Origin: Phytopythium helicoides
Lineage: Eukaryota; Oomycota; Peronosporomycetes; Pythiales; Pythiaceae
Assembly (NCBI GenBank): GCA_024867545.1
Contig: JANFNE010000027.1
Location: 1-64,000 of the forward strand
Length of the DNA stretch: 64,000 bases
Direction: 5' to 3'
Shown here: one piece after another, positions 23,846-32,737 of the stretch
Layout: each line of letters opens with the position of its first letter
Position numbering within the stretch: position 1 is the stretch's first letter
Made by a program: the position numbers and the translations under genes
Notes under the pieces: generated by a model
The model's input: the letters and a program-made list of their open reading frames with translations, nothing else
Databases searched by the model: none
Told to the model about the DNA's origin: nothing

Positions 23846-23918
23846 GCCCGTCTAGCTCAGTCGGTAGAGCGCAAGACTCTTAATCTTGTGGTCGTGGGTT
23901 CGAGCCCCACGGTGGGCG
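23846..23918 (+). tRNA. tRNA-Lys(CUU), last copy of the array
   Basis: Canonical copy with its terminator. Its unit is cut at about 24,083-24,092, where array sequence gives way to unique DNA. Confidence 0.97.
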
Positions 23919-24092
23919 ACCGCTTCTTTTGTTTTTGTTGTTGTTGTTTTTGTTGTTGTTGTTCTGTTGTTTGGGTGGTGGTATGGTATGTGTGCGTGTG
24001 CTTTTTTCGCCTTTTCTCTGGTCTACTTGCGAGACGAGATCTCGTTCGCTTGTTTTGGTATGTTGGTATTGGTTGGTTGGTTAGGAAATCGC

Positions 24093-25460
24093 CTGGCTGT
24101 TGTAGTGATGGATGCGGAATGCCCTGGCGATTGACGAGGGAAGAAGCTGGATTAAGATCGGCGGGAGTATGTTGGTAAACAAGGTGTCGCGGCTGACGTT
24201 CTAGCGGTGATTGACTGGGTCGAAATGATGTGAGGGTATGGTTACGTGACAATATCCAGCGTCTTCGCTGAGAGGGTCACCCCTAGCGCTAGCGGGAGCA
24301 GTGAGCGTTCTATCTCGCTGGTCAGCCTCGGGAGTAGTGGGATGGCAGGAGCGGGTGGTCAGGACGAGCGTTTATGGCAAAATAGACAGGCGGGAACACA
24401 TGCGGGTGTCGTGAGAGGAGCAATCACGATGCAATCGGATGGGACAAGCACAAATGGGCGGTGAGAACCAATCGCGGACGAGGGAACACGGGGCCTACAC
24501 GGAGCCCAGGACGCGGATCGATTGGACGTGTGTACTGTGTGTGGCCAACTTGAGGGCGGAACGGTGCGGTGGTTGCGTGGACTCTGGCGCATACGTACTG
24601 TGCACTCGGTCTTTGCGGACTTTTGGTGACGTGGTGTACCGCATTTACAGAGAGGTCTGCATTGCGGTTAGCTGGCGTGATTGGAGCTGAAGAGGCAGTC
24701 TTATCGAGGGACGTACAGTGGGTTGAAGTGGTGGACTTGGTGTCCACGGAATACACTGAGTGGTTAGGCTATGAGTGTTTGGTGCGGTTGAGGTTGGTGG
24801 TCGGAGGTAGCGGTAAACGTGTAATAACGGTGAGGTACTGGGCTTGACCAGAAACTTCCTGTTGGGGACTGTTTTGTCCTCAACGAACAAGTGGCAGTGG
24901 TTGTGGTGGTCACAGCAATCGTGGAGATAGTGGGTATTGTGGCGAGCGTGAGCACAACCAAAAAGACGCCCGGTTGGGCGAGGGTACAATCTCTCATTCT
25001 GTCTTCCGCGGTCAGCGCTGATGGGCTTCTTCCGGCTGCTGGCGCTCGCTTGCCTCCCTACCGCTTCTTCCATCCTGCTCTGCAAGCAATCGTGCCACGC
25101 TGGCGTGAGACTGTATCCGCGGCGGTCCTTCTACTCACAGTTCGCACGAAAAAAAAAACTAATTGAGACGAAGTGGTTTTGGTTGGCGACCACGCTGGTA
25201 ACACTTAACTCCATCAAGTGTCCGATCGGCATCATTGCTCCAAATCCAACCTCCAAAGTATGCGTTTCCTTCGATGCTGCGTTCGATGCTGGTGCCTGCG
25301 TCGATGAGCACGTCAATGAGCGAGTCCGGATGCGAACTCGTGGATCCCGTTCACGAAAAGCGAGTCTCCCCACCCAATCTGTTCGTTTGCACCTGGTGTG
25401 GTCCACCCGCGCTTGTCATGTCCATGCGGCGGGCCGTCGACTAATCGGATCTCGCTCGTC
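24093..25460. other. Non-coding flank between the tRNA array and the first protein gene
   Basis: Unique DNA of mixed composition. Several reading frames of 70-200 codons are open here, including one from 25,021 that begins with a hydrophobic stretch but runs out of frame into the next gene. None shows a recognisable domain, so I call no gene. It may hold the promoter of the gene at 25,461. Confidence 0.5.
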
Positions 25461-26648
25461 ATGGCGTCGCCGCTGCTGCCCTCGTGGCTGCGCGGGGACT
25501 GCGCGGCGCCCGCGGGGCTGCAGCTGCGCGCGTGGGACGACGGCTTCTCCCCCTCGGGCTGCGGCGGGCGTCCCGGCCGGCTGCTGCGGCTGCCGCCGCG
25601 CTCGAGCGCGCGCGCGCTGCGCGTCGTGGACGGCGCCGTGAGCGCGCGCACGGCCGACTTGCTGTTCGCGAGCGCGGCGCGCGCCAAGGTCTGGGGCGTG
25701 TACGTGCCGACGGCCGAGCTGCAGCTGGTCGACGACCACCGAGAGCGAGCGGCGCGCCCGCTGGGCGACGAGCGCGAGGACGCCGAGGCGTACAGGAAGG
25801 AGCTGGCCAGGCGCGCGGCGCAGGAGTTCCTCGTGGACAGGGCCTCGCCAGGCGTCATCTCGAGCGAGGACTGGGCCGCTACGCACGGCGTGGCCGTGTG
25901 GGTCATCGCATCCGACGAAGGCGACGAGACAGAGTACCACCTCGACTACGCCGAGCAGGTGCGCTTCGAGACCAACGTGATCGTGCCCCCCGTCTACGGC
26001 GCCACGCTGCACGTCAGCCCGCTGCGGAACGCCAGTGGCGCCGCCGACTGTGCGCCGGAGGTTGGAGGAGAGGCTGTCGACGCCGGAGAGGAGCCACAGG
26101 TGCACGAGTTCGAGGGCGGAGGATTCCACCTCAACACGACGGGGCTCGAGCACTACGACGCGTACGGCTACAAGACCCGCAAGAAGGGAAAGGTCTCGAC
26201 GGACGAGCTGGAAGAGCGCGGCGAGCTCGAGCCCGGATGGCGCAGAGTTGCGTACAGGTACCGGCGCGGCATCGTGTGCGACGGCGAGTTCCCGCACTTC
26301 AGTGGTCGCGTGCGTACGCTGCCCGACTGCCGGGTGCCTGCGGCGGACGCTGAAGGCGGCGACCTGCCCATGAAGCGCGTGGTTGTCGGCTTTAACCTCT
26401 TCCCGCATGAGATCGGCCCGTTCGTGCAAAAGTACCCGGAGCACAGCAGCGCCTTCAACAAGTACGTCAAGCTGTCCCAAACGGCGGTCAAGCAGACCAA
26501 GCTGCTGTCGAGCGAAGCCACCTGGAGCCTCGAGAGCGTGCGCAAGAACCCCAAGCAGGCCGCGTTCATCAAGCTCCTGGCCAAGAAGATCAAGGAAAAG
26601 CAGCGTGCGGACGCAGAGCTGCAGGCGCTCGGACCGGCAGTCTCTTAA
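25461..26648 (+). CDS. 2OG-Fe(II) oxygenase-like protein
   Basis: A single uninterrupted exon gives 395 aa from the ATG at 25,461. The frame is open 63 bp further upstream, but this start begins the strongly GC-rich coding stretch. Near the middle lies an H-x-D motif (residues 160-162, EYHLDYAEQVRFETN), followed by a tryptophan/tyrosine-rich region, a second histidine in GEFPHFSGRV (residue 279), then KRVVVGFNLF with a basic residue at 306. The order HxD, H, R on beta-strand-like segments is that of non-haem iron, 2-oxoglutarate-dependent dioxygenases, which hydroxylate proteins or small molecules. The C terminus (about 330-395) is Lys/Gln-rich and helical. The substrate cannot be deduced. 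The family call rests on motif spacing only; a conserved protein of unknown function remains possible. Confidence 0.5.
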   Translation: MASPLLPSWLRGDCAAPAGLQLRAWDDGFSPSGCGGRPGRLLRLPPRSSARALRVVDGAVSARTADLLFASAARAKVWGVYVPTAELQLVDDHRERAARPLGDEREDAEAYRKELARRAAQEFLVDRASPGVISSEDWAATHGVAVWVIASDEGDETEYHLDYAEQVRFETNVIVPPVYGATLHVSPLRNASGAADCAPEVGGEAVDAGEEPQVHEFEGGGFHLNTTGLEHYDAYGYKTRKKGKVSTDELEERGELEPGWRRVAYRYRRGIVCDGEFPHFSGRVRTLPDCRVPAADAEGGDLPMKRVVVGFNLFPHEIGPFVQKYPEHSSAFNKYVKLSQTAVKQTKLLSSEATWSLESVRKNPKQAAFIKLLAKKIKEKQRADAELQALGPAVS

Positions 26649-27319
26649 GCCTGGCTGGATGATTTGTGTTGCGGTTGTGAGTTGATGACGATGATGGAAA
26701 ATGTTTGGCCAGGAAATGAAGAATGAAGTGAGAAGGGATTGCTCCTAGTGTAATTTGTCGTGTGGTTATGCAGGTAAACGCTGGAGGGCGTGCGATGATC
26801 GAGAGCGCCGCACCCTTGCGAGTTCATGACGACGTGATGGCGGTGTGAGCTAACCAAACTTTGACTGAAAAAGAAGAGAGCCATGTCATGAAGTTGACTA
26901 CAGTATTTCAGCTTTGTACACGCTCCAGAACCTAGTGGCTTTCGGCGCCTACGAGTACCGACGATTCATGAACATGTCAGCTTTGTGCCGCTCATGTTCG
27001 CGAGGGGGGATGGCTAGATCGCAGTAGCATTCCACGATGAGTTCTTTTAACTGATCTCCGACCTCTTGGGACTTCAAGCATGAATGCTTTCTTCTACACG
27101 TACGTCTCCCCCTTCTAGTTGGTCCTACTCGTGCTTGAAAGCGATCACCTACCTACACGTCCATGTTACTTGCGCGCTCACTCCTAAAGGCCCACCATCG
27201 AGCTCGAAGCGTCCGCGTGGCTGCAGATTCGCTGCCAAAATGCGACCGACTCGCCAGCTTCGTGTGGCTGGTTGCAACTCCCTCTCCTCCCCAGACCCCC
27301 GTGGCAGCGTCGAGCCGCC
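26649..27319. other. Intergenic, nothing recognised
   Basis: Convergent spacer between the oxygenase-like gene and the PIG-Y-like gene. No open frame with domain content and no repeat was seen. Confidence 0.5.
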
Positions 27320-27711
27320 TCAGTTGTGGCGGAAGAACTTGAGGCTGACCCAGTTGGCATAGAAGGCGAGTATTGTCACCGGGATCGTCAGCGGGAGCAG
27401 GCAGCTGTAGTACACGTCCCTCTCGAGCGCGTCCAGCAGTCCGCGGGCCTCCTCCCCCTGCTTCACGTCCTCCCACGGCGCCAGTGGCGCCGCTGGCTCG
27501 CCGTCCAGCAGCCGCAGCAGCTTGGAGAAGACCATCATGTACCTGCGATTGCGCGCCGCCCAGAGCGCCGTCAGAGCCGCGAGAGCCCGCGATCGAGAGC
27601 CTACGAGCCGCGCCACACGCACATGGTCGAGATGAACGCGCCGCCCGCCGCCAGCACCAGCACGCAGCCCCACACGTGGCTCGTCGACGCCGCGCGCCTC
27701 GCGTTCGCCAT
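27320..27711 (-). CDS. PIG-Y-like subunit of GPI-GlcNAc transferase
   Basis: Two exons, complement(27320..27542, 27605..27711), with a 62-bp GT-AG intron (27543-27604) that restores the frame (TC|G gives Ser) and yields 109 aa. The protein has two membrane segments: one right after MANARRAAST (about residues 12-31) and one near the C terminus. It ends in LLPLTIPVTILAFYANWVSL followed by KFFRHN. The LPxTIPV...W...K-FRHN tail is the hallmark I recognise from PIG-Y, the small subunit of the ER-membrane complex that starts glycosylphosphatidylinositol-anchor synthesis by moving GlcNAc to phosphatidylinositol. The middle loop (about 36-80) is longer than in animal PIG-Y. It lies tail to tail with the oxygenase-like gene. 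Confidence 0.72.
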
Positions 27712-27977
27712 GTCGCCCGCAAATTCAACGATTTTACCGATTTTCGGTACTTTTTCGGCTCCAACGCATGGGCCGCTGCGGCACTTGGCGCCATGTGCGT
27801 CTGCTGCTCGTTCGAGTGCTCTCGCTGCTCTTTGAAGGGCGTTGACGCCCTCTCTACATGAACGCGAGGCTGGAGACGAAGCTGCGGACTCGCTCGCGGC
27901 GGTATTGTTGCTATTTCGATACACTTAGATAGGACGCTGACATCACTCACATACACATGCTGGAGCACTTTGCTGGG

Positions 27978-28475
27978 CTACTGCTCGCCCGCCGGCTCGG
28001 TTCGCTCGCGCTCGCCGTCTCTCGAAGCCTCTTCTGCCGCTGCTGGCGCTACTGCCGCCGCCGCCGAGGCTGGCGAGGGCTCCGCCGCCTCGCCGTCAAC
28101 CTGGGCCGTGGCCTCCTGCAGCAGCTGCGAGACGCGCTCGAAGTGTGCAGCGAGTCGCTCGGTGGCCTCGACGCGGCGCGTGGCGCGGTCGATCTGCTCC
28201 TGCAGCTCCCCCAGCAGCCGCTTGAGCCGCGAGATCTCGTCCTGCAGCTCCACGCGGTGCCGACGCCGCAGGTTGGCGGCCACCCGGCGGTCCGCCAGCA
28301 CGTAGCGCGCCCGCACGGCCAGTGCGAGCCCCGCGCGCTGCTGCGGCGTCACGTCGGACCTGCGGGCCGCGCGGTTCGTCACCAGCGCCACGCGGGACTC
28401 GTGCGGAGCCCAATGAGCCGGGCGCGCCAGCTTGACGGCCTGCAGGCCCCGCTTGCGCTCCTTGTTGAGCAACAT
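27978..28475 (-). CDS. Small coiled-coil protein, function unknown
   Basis: A single exon of 165 aa from ATG 28475. The N-terminal third is basic (MLLNKERKRGLQAVKLAR...). Residues about 70-125 form a regular heptad pattern (DEISRLKRLLGELQEQIDRA and following), typical of a coiled coil. The C terminus is Ala/Glu-rich and probably disordered. I do not recognise a family. The gene is head to head with the Yae1-domain gene, sharing a 452-bp upstream region. Confidence 0.6.
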   Translation of the reverse strand: MLLNKERKRGLQAVKLARPAHWAPHESRVALVTNRAARRSDVTPQQRAGLALAVRARYVLADRRVAANLRRRHRVELQDEISRLKRLLGELQEQIDRATRRVEATERLAAHFERVSQLLQEATAQVDGEAAEPSPASAAAAVAPAAAEEASRDGERERTEPAGEQ

Positions 28476-28835
28476 GGTCGAGTGGCGTGGGGAGAAGCGC
28501 GGAAGCAGCTGATTGAGTTGCAGGAGGCGAGCAGCGCAGCGAGGGCCAGCGGCGCAGCGGAGACCGACGAGTGGAGCTTGAGGCGGGGGCGTGGCGAAAA
28601 AAAAAGCGACGGTCGCGCTGGTGGAGCGATTTCACTTGGTGGTTGTAGGGAACGGCGGAGCGAAGCGGTCGGTCGGTCGGAAGTGGCGTGGTAAGCCCCC
28701 GTTTTGTGACGATCGTCTGCGGTTTGACTTGGTTTCAGTATGGAAAGGGGACGCCATCAGATGGCGACGCGCCTCGTAAGAAACGGTCGAAATAGAATTC
28801 GATATGAGGCGAACTGTGCGTCTGCTCAATTAATC

Positions 28836-28873
28836 GAATTGATAGCAATTCAATGAATTGATAGCGATTCAAA
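28836..28873. promoter_or_regulatory. Tandem 19-bp palindromic repeats upstream of the Yae1-domain gene
   Basis: Two adjacent 19-bp direct repeats begin GAATTGATAGC. Each has inverted arms GAATTG...CAATTC, perfect in the first copy and with one mismatch in the second. They end 55 bp before ATG 28928 in an AT-rich patch of GC-rich DNA, which suits a pair of transcription-factor sites. The role is inferred. Confidence 0.45.
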
Positions 28874-28927
28874 TTCAAACGCGCCGACCACCAGTCGACC
28901 AGGCAGAGTGTAGCCATCCATTGACAC

Positions 28928-29454
28928 ATGAGCAGCTACAGCAGCGACGACGGCTTCGGCGACTTCCTGGGCGAGGGCGAGGAGGAGCGCGCGCTGCTGG
29001 ACCAGGAGGCCAGGGCCATGGAGAGCCGCGCGCGCACCGCCGGCATCCGCGACGGACTGGAGATCGGCAAGGAGGACACGCTGCAGCAGGGCTTCGACCT
29101 GGGCTTTGCGGCCGCGGCGGCGCGCAGCCACCGTTTCGGCGAGCTGCGAGGAGCGCTGAGGTGCGCTGCGAGCAGCAACGAGGATTGCGAGTGTGTTGGT
29201 ACTGACGACAGTGCGGTGGCAGCGCGGCGCTGGTGATGGGGCTGCTGGATGGACGGAGCGAGGAGGAGAAGCGCAGAGCAGGCGAGCTGACGACGCAGCT
29301 GCAGCAGATTGCCATGCGGACAGCCGAGGAAGCAGCAGAGCTGAGAGAGAAGAACGAGGAGGCTGCGCAAAGAGAGGGAGATGAGGACGAGAAGGCAGCA
29401 AGCGAGGCGCGGGAGCTGCTCGCGTCAGCCGGCGTGGCAGTACCCGAGCTGTAG
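28928..29454 (+). CDS. Yae1-domain protein (LTO1/YAE1-like)
   Basis: Two exons, join(28928..29160, 29223..29454), with a 62-bp intron; AG|C restores Ser and the product is 154 aa. Residues about 38-75 (ARTAGIRDGLEIGKEDTLQQ, then GFDLGFAAAA) show the repeated G-x(3)-G helical pattern of the Yae1 N-terminal domain. In yeast and animals, Yae1 and Lto1 bridge the cytosolic iron-sulphur targeting machinery to the ABC protein Rli1/ABCE1, needed for ribosome recycling and initiation. The N terminus is acidic (SSDDGFGDF) and the C-terminal half is a Glu/Ala-rich helix. The C terminus (AVPEL) lacks the terminal Trp used as a targeting signal by Lto1, so assignment to LTO1 rather than YAE1 is open. Confidence 0.7.
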
Positions 29455-29529
29455 GCACTGTCGGGTGGTAAGTTAACAGTTGGACGGCACCATGTTATCG
29501 ATGTGCGCGCGCGCTCTCTCTTCCCTTGT

Positions 29530-32500
29530 CTAGTTGCCAGCTGTGCTAGACTCTGACGCAGGCGGATCGACAACTAGCCGAGGCAGCGACTTGGCGCGGT
29601 ACGGTGCCGTGTGCGGCCGCGTCAGTGGCGCTGCCCGCAAGTCTGCTGTGGGAATCACCGTGGGGATGTCAACAGACTGGCACCGACCGATCAGTGCTAC
29701 CTTCTCTAGGCGCGAACCAAGGTCTACTAGTGATTGGGGCTGCTGCTGTTGATTCTGGCATGAAGGCTCGGTGATGCCATCAAGCATTGTATTCGCGACG
29801 ACACCAGCCAGCAATACCGATTCGATGCTTGCTGTTGGTGTTGAAGCTGCAACAACTGCTGGCTTCGGGATTCGGAACCCTCCGCGATAGATGAAGTCTG
29901 CCTTGCCTGGAGCCTGGTGCATGGGCTCATGACCACTCTTGGGACGCACGCCTCGCGAGACACCAGACCGGCCAGGGATCACCGACTTGGTGTCTATTTT
30001 ATTCGACGTGAACGCGGATCCCCCAGCAATCACGCGCTGTCTCCGAAGCTTGTGTGCCTCTGTGACCGTGTCGTCTGCAAAGTTAGTGCTCTCAGGGCTT
30101 GAAGGAGCAGCATCCATGGTGCACTTTCCAGAACACTCAGGCGCTCCAGATCGACCGCTTGGTGTCTCAGGATCGTCAATTGGTCGGTCACATGCAATGC
30201 ATGTGCCAAACTCGGCGCCGCGTCGAGCGTTGGGGTTGGGCGGCCGACCTGTGTTTGGAAACAGGTTTGCAAGGCCAAACTCAAGGACAAATTGCAGTTT
30301 TCGAACAAATGCGTCGCGGAATTCGATTGCAAACTTGTTGGTCTGAACAACAGGATTCATCTGATCCATGAACGTGCGCGTCTTGCTCACGAACGCACTG
30401 ACTTTGGCGATTCGGAAGCCCTCAAGGACTTGATGTGGTGGGAGCTCTATGACAACCGCGCCAGTTGATGGATCTACTGAATGAGTTCGTTTTGCGGCAA
30501 GCAAGTATTTGTTTTGGTCAATAGAGACACCAGAGCCGAGGAATCGAATCACCTTGGTCAGCAGCAGAGCAAGCTCTGCCTTGGTGTCCGACTTGGATGC
30601 AGCAAACGTCGAGGAAGACGCAATTGACGGAGAAGGAGACGATGAAGGAGCATTCTTGCTGAAGTGTTCCAGCTTGAGTCCAAGTTCAGCGCAAGAAAGC
30701 GCAAACTTTGCCATTTTATCTTCCATGCCCTCGGTACTCTCGGTGATGGCAATACTGTCGACCATGGTGTTGAGCTGGTGGATCAAATTTCCATTGTACC
30801 GAATGGCCTCCTCAAGCGTATGTTTAATGTTCATGGTAGTGGTTCCTGCATCCACAATTGCCTGCTGCGTGGTCTCATCACGAACAGCGACTTCAGTGAA
30901 GCGCGCGTTGGTGCTTGCGACCTCCTTCTCGAATTTAGCCTTCAATATTTGTGAAAAGCTCTTCTCGTCATCAGCCATGGCGGTTAAATCGCGAATCGTC
31001 TGTCGGTTCTTCGCGATATTAGCTGAGTTGGTCGCAACAAGCGCGCCTAGCTTCGGGATCTCAGCTGCAGTTCGAGCCAACGCCAGTTCCGTGGTGGATG
31101 CGACTTTGCTGACCTCACGTAGTGTTTGCTGTGCTTCCTGAATCGAGAAGCTCAAATCTGCGGTCACTCGCTTCATGCTTGCGCGATCTTGCGCTGCCTG
31201 ATCAGCTGCTCCTCGGATATCGCCGACCACGTGTTGCATCTCCTGGTGATGCTCTTGGATTACGTTTGCCGCAGTGGAGATTTTCTTCTCATTCACTAGA
31301 AGGCGGGTATCGATGCCACTGACACGCATGTCGTTCTTATCCATGCGCTCGTTCATACGCATCGCTTCAGCACCCTGCTTCGTCAAGCCCGTATCTAGAA
31401 GTTGTAAACTCTCGCGATGCGATTCAAGCATGGCTCGCGCTGTGGCAAGTTCGGAAGCTTGGGTAGCCAGCGTCTTGTCAGTGTCTAGCGCAAAAGCGTC
31501 GTGAGTAGCTTGACAAGATGCTACTCGTGTGTCCGTCACGTCAAGACGTGCAATCAAGCCTGCAAAGCGGTTGGCGACGTCGGACTCGTGTAAGGACAAA
31601 TTACGTTCAAGTCCAACACATTGATTGTGCACGTGGTTTAGCCCCTTGATCGTTTCTTTCAGCTCAGAAGCAAGCTCGCGGACTTCCTTCTCCAGAACTA
31701 GCGTCTTGGCTCGCATTTGGTGCACCACATCGCTCACTTCTCGTGTGACCTCTTCTTGCTTGATCATATCTGTCTGGAGCATCTGCATGTTTTCTTGTAG
31801 ACCGTTGGAAGCTGCATGCACTCCAGCCCACACATCTTGGATACGCGCACCCATCGCGTCTTCAAACTGCGACTTCCATTGATTTTCGCCCAATGCACGC
31901 TCCGATAGCTGCAAGTTCACCAGATGCTCAACTCGAGCGCACTCTTCTTGTGCCGCTCGAGACGTTTTTGCCAGGGCCACATCCATCTCGGCACGGAACT
32001 CGCCTAGCTCGGTTTTGTCTGGTCGCATCTCGACGTCGTGCCTCATATTTTCAAGCTCGAGCTTCAGCCTAATGACGAATTCAAGTAAAGTCAGATCGAA
32101 TGATATCGACAGCAAGGCGAAAGGGTGAAAACGAGTGTCATTACGATGCGAGGGTGACTTCGTGGTCGATCTTCAGGCGCAGTTGAGCAGCTCGAAGGGC
32201 CTCGATTTCCTCTGCAAGCGCCGCAGGGTCTCTAGCAATCCTCAAACAATCGCTGTGGCTCTCTTTCACCTCTCCGCCAGACTGCGCATCGTCTGGCTCC
32301 TCAACTGCCTGTCGCAGTCGTCGAAGATCTTGAGTCTCTGGGTCTTCAAAGAGCAGTCTTCGGCCGCCTTCTCGTCTGTGTGTGCTCTCGTTGAGCGTCA
32401 AGATGGGGCCTCCGATTGCAGAATCTACAGACTTATCCAGTCTCAGCTCCACGGCTTCAATTCTTTCGAGTATCTCGTCGAAGCGCGCCTCGAGCGAGGA

Positions 32501-32593
32501 GAAGTCGACTGATATGAGCTTGAGGAAGTCGCTCCCATCTTTTGGTTTGTCGATGGCGGCTGGTGCTCTGGAGCGTCGACCGGTTGGATGCAT
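29530..32593 (-). CDS. Large coiled-coil protein with CxxCDRP motif (DUF4795-like)
   Basis: Two exons, complement(29530..32068, 32145..32593), with a 76-bp intron. TC|G gives Ser, joining two long open frames into 995 aa. The frame continues upstream of ATG 32593 without another ATG, so an upstream exon is possible. Residues about 30-600 are heptad-rich coiled coil, many Ala/Thr/Glu. A Ser/Pro-rich linker (about 620-640) is followed by a globular stretch, then FGTCIACDRPIDD with a CxxC pair and a Ser/Pro-rich tail. A CxxCDRP element after a long coiled coil is what I recall from DUF4795 proteins (QRICH2, C16orf96), linked to sperm flagella in animals. That fits an organism with motile zoospores but is inference. 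It is convergent with the Yae1-domain gene, 75 bp apart. Confidence 0.55.
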
Positions 32594-32737
32594 GAACTTC
32601 CACAGCGATTGCGAGCGAAAGAATAATGAACGCGTCAACAACTTTGACAATCGTGAAGCTTCCCCATTGTGCTCACGAATAGATAGCCAATCCGACCGAA
32701 GGCAGAGGTATACATAGTTTTCTTGAAGATTAGGTGG

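Larger units (their letters stand above)
1..24092 (+). repeat. Tandem array of ~550-bp units, each with one tRNA-Lys(CUU) gene
   Basis: About 43 head-to-tail units fill this interval. From tRNA to tRNA the period is mostly exactly 552 or 563 bp, with outliers of 548-565. Each unit holds a 73-bp tRNA gene, a T-run pol III stop about 9 bp after it, a (GTT)n tract, a palindrome with a 12-bp core, a TATATAAG motif about 100 bp before the next tRNA, and GTGTGATG-type runs. The plus strand of the spacer is nearly devoid of C. The 552/563 difference is an 11-bp insertion. Interior units are almost identical; the first six (1 to about 3,800) carry many extra single-base indels. The array enters from beyond the left edge. 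The tRNA is well conserved, so the genes are probably functional, but the number expressed is unknown. Confidence 0.97.

Noticed and set aside
1..24083. Dozens of open frames of 60-140 codons in every array unit: hydrophobic Cys/Val/Leu-rich on the plus strand, Gln/Asn/Thr-rich on the minus strand
   Set aside because: They read through the tRNA and the (GTT)n and GT-rich spacer, occur in several overlapping frames at once, often start at TTG or GTG, and change frame with each small indel. The minus-strand peptide with [17 protein letters not shown] is simply the antisense of tRNA-Lys, a known source of spurious protein entries.
1..24092. The array as a CRISPR locus or a telomere repeat
   Set aside because: Units of about 550 bp contain a complete tRNA gene; there are no 20-40 bp repeats with unique spacers, no cas genes and no TTTAGGG-type tracts.
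25416..26480. A 354-codon minus-strand frame and a 289-codon plus-strand frame inside the oxygenase-like gene
   Set aside because: Both are GC-rich shadows of the real frame, Arg/Ala/Val-biased and without domains.
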